Positions 28,292 through 37,835 of a stretch of 64,000 nt of DNA are shown here, in pieces. Under the pieces are notes generated by a model, which was given only the letters and a program-made list of their open reading frames with translations, was not told the origin of the DNA and made no database searches. Source of the DNA: JAIBCM01 sp041395165 (GTDB lineage Bacteria; Verrucomicrobiota; Verrucomicrobiia; JADLBR01; JAIBCM01). Every line of letters starts with the position of its first letter. Positions within the stretch are counted from its first letter, which is position 1. The stretch spans positions 372,001 through 436,000 of the forward strand of contig JAWLBA010000001.1 of assembly GCA_041395165.1 (NCBI GenBank), given 5' to 3'. A program made the translations under genes and the position numbers.

Positions 28292-28693
28292 ATGTTTTCT
28301 ATTTTACGTCTTTCTCGACATGTTTTGTTGTGGGGCTTGTTATTTTTATTAGGTGGTGGGCATCATTGTATTGTTCAGGGTGTTGCATGGGGTAAGATGG
28401 TGATCATTCGGACTGGTCAAAATTCTTTATGGCGCTTAGCAGAACGGACTTTTAGCGGGAAAGAATCTTGTTCTTTATGTCGTAAAGCTGCCGAGGCGCG
28501 AGACAAAGAGCATCGACAGGATAATCCTTATAATATGGAAAGTTTGCAAGTTAAGGTTTCTTTATTTGCTTTTTTAACGGAAAAATTGTTGGCGCCACAT
28601 CGTGAGTGCCTCGGTAATCGGATGGATGAAAATAAGGTATGGCATGCAGAAGAGTATGCTCCTGCCACGCCGCCTCCTAAATTAATTAGTTAA
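28292..28693 (+). CDS. exported or membrane-anchored hypothetical protein with CxxC
   Basis: 133 residues. A hydrophobic N-terminus (HVLLWGLLFLLGGGHHCIV) serves as signal or anchor. It contains ESCSLCRKAAEARDKEH, a CxxC that could bind metal or be redox active. The downstream neighbour is the His-rich porin-like gene at 28813, hinting at a metal-related role; this is weak inference. No family recognised. Confidence 0.5.
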   Translation: MFSILRLSRHVLLWGLLFLLGGGHHCIVQGVAWGKMVIIRTGQNSLWRLAERTFSGKESCSLCRKAAEARDKEHRQDNPYNMESLQVKVSLFAFLTEKLLAPHRECLGNRMDENKVWHAEEYAPATPPPKLIS

Positions 28694-28812
28694 TTCTCAG
28701 TTCAAAATTAACGGAACGAATCGTGCGCGGAAAGTGTGCGGTTTGATCTTCGCTAAAACCCTTAGAGGAATCGGTTTTGGCGAGTTATAAAAAGTTAAAT
28801 TTAGGAATTTAA

Positions 28813-30222
28813 ATGAAGAAAAATATTTTTACTGCTATAGGTTTGTTGTTGGGAATTTCCGCTTGGGCTCATAATCCCGGCCATGTTTCTCAAGTTTTAG
28901 TTACTCAAGAAGAAGATGAAAAAGTTAGGCGATTGGAAACTTATTTGGAAGATCAGGGAATTTATTCGGAGATATCACAGCCGGGAATTAAGTTGGGAGG
29001 ATATGTTGATGTTTCTTATGTCTACAACTTTAATGGGGGTGGTGTTAGTGATCTCGGTGAGGCGAATGCGATAACCGGCGAGGATTCGCAAGATTTTAAT
29101 TTGAATCAAATTAATTTGACGTTATCGAAGGCGTTGCCGGCAGACAATAAGTGGGCGGCGGGTTTTGCCATTTCGCTGAATTGGGGGGAGGATGTGGAAT
29201 CGCATCATGGCGGGGGTGATGAGCACGGGCATGCTGATGCTCTTAGCACGGTTCATGAGGCGATTGTGCAGTTTCGTGTTCCGGTGGGACGTGGGTTGGA
29301 TTTTAGTTTGGGTAAATGGCATTCGTTAATGAGTTATGAGTCGCACGATCGGGAGCCTATAATATTAACTATACGCATGGTTTGTTAGCGCATTATTTGG
29401 ATCCGGGAGAGCATGTAGGTCTGGTGATGAGTTATCCCGCTACGGATTGGCTGACGTTGGATTTAGGTTTGGCGAATGGTTGGCATAGACCTGATAGCGC
29501 ATTTTGGATGACTCGGATTTTTCAAAGTTAATCACAAGTGCTGTGACGCTGCAAAATTTAGAGAAAAATGCTTGGTTGCGAGGTGCGTTACTTATTCGCC
29601 TTGTAGAGGGTGAATTGCCTTTAGTCGTGCCGATACGGCTAATCATTCGGACCATATTCACAGGATGGTCATACGACTCATTTGCAGGAAAATGGTGCGT
29701 TGTGGGCTTTTACGCCGTGGCGGCACGGTCACCAAAATGTTTTAAAGATCGTTGGCTTTTGGGTTTCAACACTATCCTGGTTTCGGTGGATGATAATTTG
29801 AAACATGTGGAATTATCGAGACACGAACATGAAGGACATGAATTCATTATGGAAATGTGGGTCTTGATAAAAATGGCGCGACTGCGTGGGGTGTTGGTCT
29901 ATATAGCAAATATCAATTTAATTCATGGTTTAGTTTGGCAGGGCGCTTGGAATATTTGCATGCCGATGATGGGACGTTGGGTTTTGTAGATGGTGTGATA
30001 AAAGAAGGGAAAAATATTTCCAAAGATGAAAATGAGGTTTATGTCAGTCAAACGGATCTTTACTCCGCGACATTAACTGCGGGTTTTGATTTTTGGAGGA
30101 ATGTAGGATGTCGTTTAGAATATCGAGCTGATATGGTTTCGAGCTGTGGACAGGAAAGTGTTTTGGGTAATGGTAGTAATCATCAGCACACGCTAGCGCT
30201 TAATCTGTTTTATTTATTTTAG
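28813..30222 (+). pseudogene. porin-like outer-membrane protein with His-rich loops, multiple frameshifts
   Basis: It starts with a signal peptide (MKKNIFTAIGLLLGISAWA) and a typical porin N-strand (GIKLGGYVDVSYVYNF). The reading frame breaks near 29362 (an extra T would give REPYNINYTHGLLAHY), near 29502, and several more times between about 29580 and 29860. The last frame (29857-30222) supplies further strands and ends TLALNLFYLF, a C-terminal Phe barrel signature. Predicted loops are His-rich (HHGGGDEHGHADA; HVELSRHEHEGHEF). The architecture fits the beta-barrel porin-2 (OmpL-like) class. Either a decaying gene or a poorly resolved stretch. Confidence 0.75.
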
Positions 30223-30769
30223 ATGTTTCGAGGGCTTTAGCCAGTTGCTTTAAGTTGTGAGACCAAAATTTTTTCATGCGATTGGCTAAAGCTGCGGTTT
30301 TCAGTTTGCGGTGTTGGATGGTGAGTTGAGTTTTATTTTTGGTTTTAGAATAAAGTTGAACGTCGATATGGGTTTGATCTTGGTCCCAGGTCATACGGAG
30401 GGTTTTATTGCGTGTGGATTTTCGAATGGTGATGGGATAAGGGAGCCAGGTCTTGCGATTTTTGTCTTGCCAGATTTGGTAGAGTTTCGAGGGCGCTAGA
30501 GGATAGCTTTTGCTAACGCTGATTTGGTAGCCGTCGGGGGTTTGATGTTTTTCGCGTAGGCCACGAGCTTGTTCGTAGGTGACGGTGATCATTTGTTGCC
30601 ACCAGCTATTTAAATGGGAAAATTCTTTTTTGAGGAGGGCGACAATTTTTTTGTGGTCGAGTTGGTGGGCATTTGCTTTATCCAATAGTTGGAACCATTG
30701 GGACCAGGTTTTACCGGTTCGTTTTTGGACTGCTTGATCGCTCGTGGTAGGTTTGAGAATTGTTTTCAT
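30200..30769 (-). CDS. DUF4287-like plus SRPBCC domain protein
   Basis: 189 residues. The N-terminal part (about 1-75: VQKRTGKTWSQWFQLLDKA; HKKIVALLKKEF) resembles the DUF4287 helical domain. The C-terminal part (from ISVSKSYPLAPSKLYQIWQD) resembles the SRPBCC/AHSA1 (START-like) fold, a hydrophobic-ligand cavity domain. This domain pair is frequent in bacteria; its substrate is unknown. It overlaps the end of the porin-like gene by 23 bp, convergent. Confidence 0.68.
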   Translation of the reverse strand: MKTILKPTTSDQAVQKRTGKTWSQWFQLLDKANAHQLDHKKIVALLKKEFSHLNSWWQQMITVTYEQARGLREKHQTPDGYQISVSKSYPLAPSKLYQIWQDKNRKTWLPYPITIRKSTRNKTLRMTWDQDQTHIDVQLYSKTKNKTQLTIQHRKLKTAALANRMKKFWSHNLKQLAKALETSKINKTD

Positions 30770-30826
30770 GAATGGAATTGAGTTGCGGTTGTGTTTGGCA
30801 CAGAGTGTTGTTAAGTAAAAGACAAA

Positions 30827-32167
30827 ATGAGTTTGATTCGCTCTAATTTTCGAGAGGTTTTACGTAATCGAAATTTTTTTCGGTTGTGGTGGGGGCAGAT
30901 TATTTCTTCGATTGGAGATCGTTTTTATCAGTTTGCGATTTTATATGTGTTGTTGCGTTTGACGCCGGAGCAAGGCATGTGGGTGGGAAAGGAGAGTGCG
31001 CGAGTTTTATTTTGTGGGATGCTGTTAACGGTGGTTTTGGCGCCTTGGATTGGACGGGTGGTGGATCGTTGGGATCGTAAGTGGGTGATGATTGGTGCAG
31101 ATTTGTCGCGCGTTGTTCTGGTTTTAGTTATGTTGGGAGCGTGGGTGGCATGGAAGTCGCCGGCGTTGATGTTGGTGTTTGTGGCTTTGACTGGCTTGAT
31201 GAATGGGGTGTTTATTCCTGCGCGTCAAGCGGCGGTGCCGTTGTTGGTGGAGAGTCGGCAGTTGGTGACGGCGAATGCTTTGATTACGGTGGTGGGGGTG
31301 GTGGCGAGTTTGGTGGGTTCGGGAGTTGGGTTTGTGGTGGCAATTTTTGGTGAAAAGAGCAGTTTTATTATTACGGCTCTAGGTTTTTTGGTTTCGGCAA
31401 TTTTGGTAGGACGCATTAAGGGGCAATTAAAGCCGACGCATTCGGAGAGTCGTGCGGTGAGTTGGTCGGAGATGGGGAATACGTTTTTGGAGGTTTTGCG
31501 AGATAAAGTGGTGCGCCAGGTTTTTTTAGTGAATGGGGGGATTCAGTTTGTTTCAGGTCTTTTTGCGGTGTTTATTTTGGAATATGTGGTGCAAAGTTTG
31601 GATATGACGGATTTGCGCGTTGTTTTGGATTATTTTTCGAAGGGTGTGATGGCGCTGGGATTTCGTGAGCCGGTGATGGAGGAGCATTTGGTGGCGGTGA
31701 TTTTTTTATTGTTGAGTACTGGGATGGGATTGGTTTTTGGGATTGGGTTTTCGGGTCGGTTTGTGCGATTGGGACATTATGAGGGATTGCCTATGTTAAT
31801 GTTCGGAATGTTGGGTTTGGTTTTTTATGGGTTAAGTTATGCGCATAGTTTGGAGGGGGTGATGGGGTTGTGCGTGTTGGTGGGATTGGCGAGTGCGTTA
31901 TTGATTGTGCCAATGGATGCGCGATTGCAATTTCATGTTCCGAGCGGAAGACATGGTGAGTTCTTTGCTGTGCGTTCGGCTTGGGGATGCAGTTGTTTTT
32001 TATTGGCGCTGGGTTTGAATCTAGATGGCCGTCTTTTGGCTTGGCGCGGTGCGGATCAAATGATTCGCGATTTAAGCGTGTTTTGTGTGGTGCTAGCCGG
32101 GATAATGAGTTTAATGGATAAGAACGCTTTTAAGAGGTTTTGGGGGGAGTCGTTGGTTGAGTTGTAG
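30827..32167 (+). CDS. MFS transporter
   Basis: 446 residues with about 12 hydrophobic segments. It starts RNRNFFRLWWGQIISSIGDR, the N-terminus typical of MFS_3/EntS-like exporters, and has the loop 2-3 motif GRVVDRWDRKWVM (motif A variant). Probably a proton-driven exporter in the inner membrane; substrate unknown. The 3' end overlaps the tatA-like remnant on the other strand by 38 bp. The gene is intact although its neighbours are frameshifted. Confidence 0.85.
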   Translation: MSLIRSNFREVLRNRNFFRLWWGQIISSIGDRFYQFAILYVLLRLTPEQGMWVGKESARVLFCGMLLTVVLAPWIGRVVDRWDRKWVMIGADLSRVVLVLVMLGAWVAWKSPALMLVFVALTGLMNGVFIPARQAAVPLLVESRQLVTANALITVVGVVASLVGSGVGFVVAIFGEKSSFIITALGFLVSAILVGRIKGQLKPTHSESRAVSWSEMGNTFLEVLRDKVVRQVFLVNGGIQFVSGLFAVFILEYVVQSLDMTDLRVVLDYFSKGVMALGFREPVMEEHLVAVIFLLLSTGMGLVFGIGFSGRFVRLGHYEGLPMLMFGMLGLVFYGLSYAHSLEGVMGLCVLVGLASALLIVPMDARLQFHVPSGRHGEFFAVRSAWGCSCFLLALGLNLDGRLLAWRGADQMIRDLSVFCVVLAGIMSLMDKNAFKRFWGESLVEL

Positions 32168-32380
32168 AGACTGTGTTAGAAGAATTGCGGGTTTCAATTT
32201 GGCTTGCTTTTTCTATTTCATTGGTGAATTCGTCTTTGGCTTTTTTGAATTCACCAATACTCCTACCTAGACCACGGGCAAGCTCAAAGTCTTTTTGCAC
32301 CAAATAACAGTAAGACGACGAAAAATGATAGCAAGCCATTCGGCCGCCAGGCCAAGAGCAAGAGGAAAAAGAGTAATCAT
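32130..32380 (-). pseudogene. tatA-like gene split by two frameshifts
   Basis: Three frames together rebuild a TatA/TatE subunit of the twin-arginine translocase: MITLFPLALGLAAEWLAIIF (frame a), VVLLLFGAKRL (frame b), then ELARGLGRSIGEFKKAKDEF and an acidic tail (frame c). One base is missing from a T run in the membrane segment and two bases (a Pro codon) near the hinge. The product would be a single-span membrane protein with an amphipathic helix. No tatC is in the window. Either a dead paralogue or sequencing error. Confidence 0.72.
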
Positions 32381-32420
32381 ATAACTTTAAAGTTAAAGGG
32401 AAAATAAAAAAAGTTTGCAA

Positions 32421-32739
32421 CTTCTTTGTTTTTTGGGTTATATTATTAAGTGTCCTAATGGGGGGTATAAAACTTAAGTCTGGTAGAATTAGGGGAATTA
32501 TCGGGCTGGTGGAATAAAGTTAATTCTTATTAAAAGGATAAGCCAGTGATCAAGCAAACTTGAAAAAAAGAGTAGGCTGGGTGTCTTGTCACTAGTTATA
32601 CGGCATTATTTTTGTATGGCTTTCATGTTTTTGAGGTTTATTATTTGAGGGATTTATCGTGGGGTCTACGTGGTTTTATTTATTTTATCGTAGCAGCTTG
32701 ATTTGGTAAATTTACTCGATTAATGAGTTAAGGCGCGGG
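32421..32739. other. 319-bp stretch without a recognisable gene
   Basis: Between the tatA-like start and the degenerate region at 32740 I see no open frame with coding character, no tRNA and no strong hairpin. The stretch is AT-rich and could hold promoters for the divergent genes. Confidence 0.5.
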
Positions 32740-33237
32740 TTGGGGTTGATGAGCGTTGAACGCCAAATATTGCAAAAGCAATGGCGATCTTTTACTCGGG
32801 TGACGCACGCTATTTTTCATGCTCAGGGGAAATTAAGGAAATTTTTGAGTCAATTTACAGGTTTGACTCAAGAGGAGATGAAGGTGGAGTGGGTGAGGAT
32901 CTTTTGTTCCGTGGCGAAGTAGGCTGTTGTGTGATTGGAGCACCTGATTTTTGGAGCGATGAAGTAATAGAGTTATCGGATGATTTACCTCAGATGGTGC
33001 AACGTTGCAAACAGCCTTTGGATCATGAGCAGATCGATGTTTTTTTGTCTGAAACAAAGGGGGTTAATGGAGAATTGTTGTTTGGCACCCCCGTTGGTGG
33101 TGGGAATGTTTATTCAAGAAAAATTAGCAGGCTTATTTTTTTAAGTCTTGTGAAAAGCTCGAAAATCCGTCTTATCTTTCTTTTGAAAAGATGGGTTTGC
33201 AGGTTTTAGCGAATCAACTACAATGGTTTTAGAGGTA
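32740..33237 (+). pseudogene. degenerate coding region upstream of the histidine kinase
   Basis: Two overlapping plus frames (60 residues from 32740; 142 residues from 32781) each look partly coding, and a third frame from about 33100 continues with QEKLAGLFFKSCEKLENPS. This suggests one protein interrupted by several indels. I recognise no domain. The co-directional kinase starts soon after, so it may once have been the first gene of the two-component operon. Confidence 0.35.
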
Positions 33238-33279
33238 ACCTTGCTGTCCTTGAGTTGTGTCAGGAGCAATGTTTATCAC

Positions 33280-34380
33280 ATGAAGTTGTTGGAGGTTTTA
33301 TTGGATCAGTTGGGTAGTGGAGTGATTATTGTGGATCCGCACGGATTTGTTTTGGTTTGTAATCAGGAGGCGCGTCGTTTGATGCATTGGGATAAAGGGG
33401 AAAATACTCCCACTTCTCTAGCCGGGTTGCCTCAGGAATTGAGTGTGGCTTTGCACCAGGCTTTGATGCAGGCGCGGGAAGGGGAAGTGCAAGAGAGTAA
33501 GATTTTGGTGAGACTGGGTGAGGAGGTGGAGTTGTTTATTCAATTTGGGTGTCGTTGTATTCAGGATGAGGTAGGAAAGGTTTTAGGAGCGCAGTTGGTA
33601 TTTCAGGACGTGTCGCAGGTAAAACATTTGGAAAAGCAGTTGCATCATGCTAATCGGCTTGCGAATTTGGGGGCGCTTTCGGCCAGTATGGTGCATGAGA
33701 TTAAAAATCCGTTAGTAGCAATTAAAACGTTTGTACAATTGTTGCCGGAACGAATGAATGATGAGGAGTTTTTGCAGAAATTTTCACGTTTGATTGGGCA
33801 TGAGGTGGGGCGCATTGATCAAATTGTGAGTCAATTGCTTCATTTAGCGCGACCTTCTTCGATTTCTTTTATTTCCTTTCGTTTGCATGAGATAATTGAG
33901 ACAACCTTAGCTTTGTATCAGCCCGACTTGAATCATCGAAAGATTAAGGTGAGTAAAGATTTGGAAGCGGAAAATGATTTTATTCGAGGGGATCGACAAA
34001 AAATTCAGCAAATTTTAATGAATTTAGTGGTTAATGCAGAAGAAGCCATGAAGCAGGGAGGGGTATTGAGGGTTCAGACTAAGGTGGTGAAGCGCCCGGT
34101 GATTTTAGGCAGTTCAGCGGTGGTAAAGGAAAATGGGGTAATGCGATCTTATATTTGTTTGACGATTCAAGACACGGGGCATGGCATGATGCCTAAAGTG
34201 TTGAAGAGGGTGTTTGAGCCTTTTTATTCTACGAAACAAGAGGGAAATGGTTTGGGGCTTTCGATTGTTATGGGAATCATGGAAGATCATCAGGGAGCAA
34301 TCGAAGTGCAAAGTGAATTAAAGCAAGGAACTTGTTTTCATCTTTATTTTCCGTTGCAATCTCAGGAAAGTTGTGTTTAA
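33280..34380 (+). CDS. NtrB-like sensor histidine kinase
   Basis: The start is placed at ATG 33280 (MKLLEVLLDQLGSGVIIVD), where the PAS domain begins; an in-frame ATG at 33223 would add 19 residues unlike a PAS start. 366 residues, no membrane segments, so cytoplasmic. Order: PAS (about 1-115), HisKA with MVHEIKNPLVAIKTFVQLLP (phospho-acceptor His), and HATPase_c with NLVVNAEEAMKQGG (N box), IQDTGHGM (G1) and GNGLGLSIVMGIMEDHQG (G2). This is the layout of NtrB/AtoS-type kinases. The cognate regulator follows 129 bp later. Confidence 0.88.
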   Translation: MKLLEVLLDQLGSGVIIVDPHGFVLVCNQEARRLMHWDKGENTPTSLAGLPQELSVALHQALMQAREGEVQESKILVRLGEEVELFIQFGCRCIQDEVGKVLGAQLVFQDVSQVKHLEKQLHHANRLANLGALSASMVHEIKNPLVAIKTFVQLLPERMNDEEFLQKFSRLIGHEVGRIDQIVSQLLHLARPSSISFISFRLHEIIETTLALYQPDLNHRKIKVSKDLEAENDFIRGDRQKIQQILMNLVVNAEEAMKQGGVLRVQTKVVKRPVILGSSAVVKENGVMRSYICLTIQDTGHGMMPKVLKRVFEPFYSTKQEGNGLGLSIVMGIMEDHQGAIEVQSELKQGTCFHLYFPLQSQESCV

Positions 34381-34509
34381 GTCTTAACTTAAAAAGATTT
34401 TTGGAAATTTTAAAACAGGGGTTGATTCCTTAAAAAATATACGCATATTGTTATTAGTTAATCAATTTAAGTTAAATTTAACAAAAGAGAACAAATTTAG
34501 AATAAAATT

Positions 34510-35874
34510 ATGAAACATATTTTAGCGGTTGATGACGAATTTGGAACGCGAGAGTCCATTAAAGCTATTTTCTTTAAGCTGTATGAGGTTTCTGTTGCTG
34601 CCAATGCGCGTGAGGCAATGGATATTCTTTCTAAGCAGAGAATTGATCTTGTTATTCTCGACCAAATTATGCCGGATACCGATGGTATTACTTTGATGCG
34701 TGATATTAAATCTATTTATCCCGAAATGCCGGTTATTCTGGTAACGGCGGTGGGTTCAGAAAAGACATTGGCTCAAGCACTTCGTTTGGGAGCGGTCGGT
34801 TACATTAGGAAACCTTTTGATGTGGATGAATTGCGTCATACGGTTATTCAATCGATTGATGCTGCAATTACTCCCCGAGCTCGGGAAATTTTCCAAAAAG
34901 AAGTAAACCGCGAATTTTCTATGCATACTCTAGTGGGCGAAGCGCCCATTTTTCGCAAAGCCATTAGCGATGCTAGGAATGCTTCGGCAGAAGCTGTGAA
35001 TGCACCGCTTTTGATTACTGGTGAAAGTGGTACAGGTAAGGAATTTTTAGCGCGTCAAATTCACTCTTGGAGTGCACAAAGGTTGGAACCTTTTATTTAT
35101 GTGCGTTGTTTTGGTCAGCCTGATTCTATTTTGGAAGCAGAACTTTTTGGTTTTGAACCCCAGCGACCAGTTCAAGATGGAGTCACAGGACGAGGTGCTT
35201 TTGATTTAGCCGGTTCGGGCACGGTATATTTGGATGAAGTCGATCAAGTTCCATCTGCGACTCAAGAAAAGATTGTGAAACTGTTAGAGACTCGAAAATT
35301 TAACCGTATAGGATCTTCTTTTTCGGTACCCATTGGGGCGAGAGTTATTTTGGGATCGAGCAAAGCTGCTGATCAAATTCAATCGGCTCTCAAACCTGAA
35401 TTAATCAATATTATTGGCAATAAATCTATTCATCTTCCGCCTTTGCGCGAGCGTCCTGAAGATGTGGCATTGTTGGCTTATCATTTCTTGAATCAACTAC
35501 GCCGTTGCATGCATGCAGAAGTTAAGGATATTGCTCCTGAAGCTTTGGATTTGATGCGTAAATATCAATGGCCGGGCAATGTTCGCGAGTTGCGCAGTAT
35601 GATGGAGCGTCTTTTAGTGGTTTATAGTCAGGAAACTTGTATTCGGGAAGAGCATTTGCCCAAAGAACTTTTAGCGCCTGGTCATCGAGGTCGTATTGAT
35701 ACTTATACCAACAATTTTGAAGAGACGGTTAACGCATTTGAGCGAGAAATTATCGTGAATGCTTTAACTCGTGCCAATGGTAATATCAACAAAGCAGCTT
35801 CCTTATTAGGCACGACGCGACGTATTGTGCTTTATCGCATCGATAAGCTTAATATCAAAAAGGTGGCAAAATAA
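34510..35874 (+). CDS. NtrC-family response regulator lacking the GAFTGA motif
   Basis: 454 residues: receiver domain (HILAVDDEFGTRESI; phospho-acceptor in VILDQIMPDTDG; RKPF lysine), AAA+ domain with Walker A GESGTGKEFLARQI, Walker B GTVYLDEVDQ and the arginine finger LPPLRERPED, and a Fis-type HTH (NINKAASLLGTTRRIVLYRI). The stretch after AELFG, which in sigma-54 activators reads HEKGAFTGA, is FEPQRPVQDGVTGRGAFDL here, so the sigma-54-contacting loop is absent. Related proteins without GAFTGA act at sigma-70 promoters or have lost activator function. It follows the NtrB-like kinase and ends in a strong terminator. Confidence 0.88.
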   Translation: MKHILAVDDEFGTRESIKAIFFKLYEVSVAANAREAMDILSKQRIDLVILDQIMPDTDGITLMRDIKSIYPEMPVILVTAVGSEKTLAQALRLGAVGYIRKPFDVDELRHTVIQSIDAAITPRAREIFQKEVNREFSMHTLVGEAPIFRKAISDARNASAEAVNAPLLITGESGTGKEFLARQIHSWSAQRLEPFIYVRCFGQPDSILEAELFGFEPQRPVQDGVTGRGAFDLAGSGTVYLDEVDQVPSATQEKIVKLLETRKFNRIGSSFSVPIGARVILGSSKAADQIQSALKPELINIIGNKSIHLPPLRERPEDVALLAYHFLNQLRRCMHAEVKDIAPEALDLMRKYQWPGNVRELRSMMERLLVVYSQETCIREEHLPKELLAPGHRGRIDTYTNNFEETVNAFEREIIVNALTRANGNINKAASLLGTTRRIVLYRIDKLNIKKVAK

Positions 35875-35906
35875 TTTCACGATTCCAAATTCTCCTCATT
35901 CTTCGC

Positions 35907-35934
35907 AAAAGGCCTCTCCCGAAAGAGGCCTTTT
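35907..35934. terminator. bidirectional terminator between the response regulator and cysS
   Basis: An 11-bp stem AAAAGGCCTCT / AGAGGCCTTTT with a 6-base loop lies between two convergent genes. T runs flank it on both strands, so it can end transcription from either side. Confidence 0.88.
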
Positions 35935-35953
35935 CCATTTCAACAGAAATCTA

Positions 35954-37348
35954 TTAGAGCGGTCGGAGTTCTTGACCTTTTGGCGTGTCTTTAACTATCC
36001 AACCTAAAGATTTGATTTGATCCCGTAGCAAGTCTGACTTTTTAAAATCTTTCGTTTCACGCACCAATTTTCGTTCTTCTAAAAGTTTTTGAACAGCCTC
36101 AGGAATGGTTAATGTTCCGGTTATCGTTTTGATGGCTAAAACTTGGTTAATGGCTTCCCAGGCTTTCCAATGTGCATTGGCCTCTTGTTGAGAGAGCGAA
36201 TTTTGATCCATGGCGCGATGCGTTTCGCGAATGACATCAAACAGCACAGCTAAAGCTTTAGAAATATTAAGATCATCGGCCAACGCTTCCAAAAAGTTTT
36301 TTTGCCAAGGAGCAGCTTCTGCTTTTTCTGATGGATCAAAATTTAACGATAGTAAACGTTTTTTCCATTCATCAATGCGAGCTAGCGCCTGTTTAGCTGC
36401 TTCCAAGCCTTCTAAAGTAAAATTGAGAGGAATGCGATAATGTACAGAAAGTAAGGCGTAACGAACTTGATCTCCTGTAAAGCCTTTCTCCAACAAATCG
36501 CGTAAAGTATAAAAATTGCCCAATGACTTGGCCATTTTCTGATTATTAACCCGTAGGTGCTCACAATGCATCCAAAGTTTTACAAAGCAGTGGCCGCTGC
36601 ACGCTTCGCTTTGTGCAATTTCTGCTTCGTGATGAGGAAAAATATTATCAATACCGCCGCAATGAATATCGATTGTCTCTCCTAATAAAGCGGTGGCCAT
36701 GGCAGAACATTCAATGTGCCATCCCGGTCGACCTCGCCCCCAAGGCGATTCCCATCCCACTTCGCCATCTTCTGGCGTGACGGCTTTCCATAGAGCAAAA
36801 TCGCCGAGATTTTCTTTTTCGTATTCATCTGAATTGATCCGCCCTGAAGGCCGTAACGCTTCCAAATCGAGATGCGCTAATTTTCCATAATCCGAAAATT
36901 TTGAAATTCGGTAATAAACGGACCCATCTTCCGCTTGATAAGCGATGCCTTTTTGTTCCAGCGTTTGAATCATCTGAATCATTTGTGGAATATAATCCGT
37001 AGCGCTTGGCATATAGCTTGGCATTTGGATGCGCAAAGTTTTTAGATCTTCCAAAAACGCTTTTTTATAAATGGCGGTGAACTCAGAGAGAGGAATATTT
37101 TGTTTGCGTGAATTGCGAATGGTTTTGTCATCCACATCCGTGAAATTCATCACGCGTTTGACGCGATAACCGGTCGCTTCCAAAAATCGTTGCAAAAGAT
37201 CTTCAAAGATATAAGCGCGAAAATTTCCAATGTGCGCGTAATCATAAACAGTAGGACCACACGTATAGAGTTTTATTTCCTCACCATGAGAAAAAGGCAA
37301 AGATTCGATTTGGCGTGATAACGTATTGTAAAACTGTGGCATTTTCAT
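35954..37348 (-). CDS. cysS: cysteinyl-tRNA synthetase
   Basis: Class I synthetase that charges tRNA-Cys. 464 residues. The HIGH signature is in YAHIGNFRAYIFEDLL, the zinc ligands begin with the Cys of YTCGPTVYDY and continue with HIECSAMA and HHEAEIAQSEA, and the KMSKS variant is KMAKSLGNF. The C-terminal tRNA-binding helices (DALAR region) are present. ispF lies 9 bp upstream on the same strand, forming a common ispF-cysS pair. Confidence 0.97.
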   Translation of the reverse strand: MKMPQFYNTLSRQIESLPFSHGEEIKLYTCGPTVYDYAHIGNFRAYIFEDLLQRFLEATGYRVKRVMNFTDVDDKTIRNSRKQNIPLSEFTAIYKKAFLEDLKTLRIQMPSYMPSATDYIPQMIQMIQTLEQKGIAYQAEDGSVYYRISKFSDYGKLAHLDLEALRPSGRINSDEYEKENLGDFALWKAVTPEDGEVGWESPWGRGRPGWHIECSAMATALLGETIDIHCGGIDNIFPHHEAEIAQSEACSGHCFVKLWMHCEHLRVNNQKMAKSLGNFYTLRDLLEKGFTGDQVRYALLSVHYRIPLNFTLEGLEAAKQALARIDEWKKRLLSLNFDPSEKAEAAPWQKNFLEALADDLNISKALAVLFDVIRETHRAMDQNSLSQQEANAHWKAWEAINQVLAIKTITGTLTIPEAVQKLLEERKLVRETKDFKKSDLLRDQIKSLGWIVKDTPKGQELRPL

Positions 37349-37357
37349 GAAGAAAAA

Positions 37358-37834
37358 CTAGCCTGGCATAACACTAGCAATCGCCAAAGCCGCAATGCCT
37401 TCCCCTCGACCTAAAAATCCCATTTTTTCATTGGTAGTGGCCTTGAGATTAATTTGCCGCGGTTCGATCGCAAGCGCGCGAGCTAACTTTTCTTTCATGG
37501 CTTCGGTGTGAGGCAAAACTTTCGGTGCTTCAGCGATGATGGTGGCGTCTACATTGATTAACACCATTTTTTGAGTTTGTAACATTTCTTGAATTTTTTC
37601 GAGAAAGACGAGGCTGGAAACATTTTTCCATTGAGCATCGGAATTCGGAAAATGTTTGCCGATATCGCCTTCGCCTAAAGCGCCCAAGATGGCATCAGCA
37701 ATGGCATGAATCAAAACGTCTGCATCCGAATGACCTTCTAATCCTTTATCATGCTCGAGAGTTACCCCGCCTAGAATGCAGGGCCTGCCTTCCACTAATG
37801 CATGCACATCATAACCTATACCGACTCGATTCAT
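37358..37834 (-). CDS. ispF: 2-C-methyl-D-erythritol 2,4-cyclodiphosphate synthase
   Basis: MEP pathway of isoprenoid synthesis; it makes the cyclodiphosphate with loss of CMP. 158 residues. Metal and substrate motifs are intact: GIGYDVHALVEGRPCILGGV, GHSDADVLIHAIADAILGAL and KATTNEKMGFLGRGEGIAALA. The enzyme is a zinc-dependent homotrimer. It lies directly before cysS and one base after the frameshifted glycosyltransferase on the same strand. Confidence 0.97.
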   Translation of the reverse strand: MNRVGIGYDVHALVEGRPCILGGVTLEHDKGLEGHSDADVLIHAIADAILGALGEGDIGKHFPNSDAQWKNVSSLVFLEKIQEMLQTQKMVLINVDATIIAEAPKVLPHTEAMKEKLARALAIEPRQINLKATTNEKMGFLGRGEGIAALAIASVMPG

Positions 37835-37835
37835 A

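Noticed and set aside
30797..30815. TTGGCACAGAGTGTTGTTA upstream of the MFS gene as a sigma-54 promoter
   Set aside because: The -24 GG and the -12-like element are one base too far apart, and the -12 has no GC; spacing is strict in sigma-54 promoters.
31081..31353. Gly/Val-rich frame inside the MFS transporter
   Set aside because: Out-of-frame reading of a GTG/GGG-rich membrane-protein gene; the transporter frame is intact across it.
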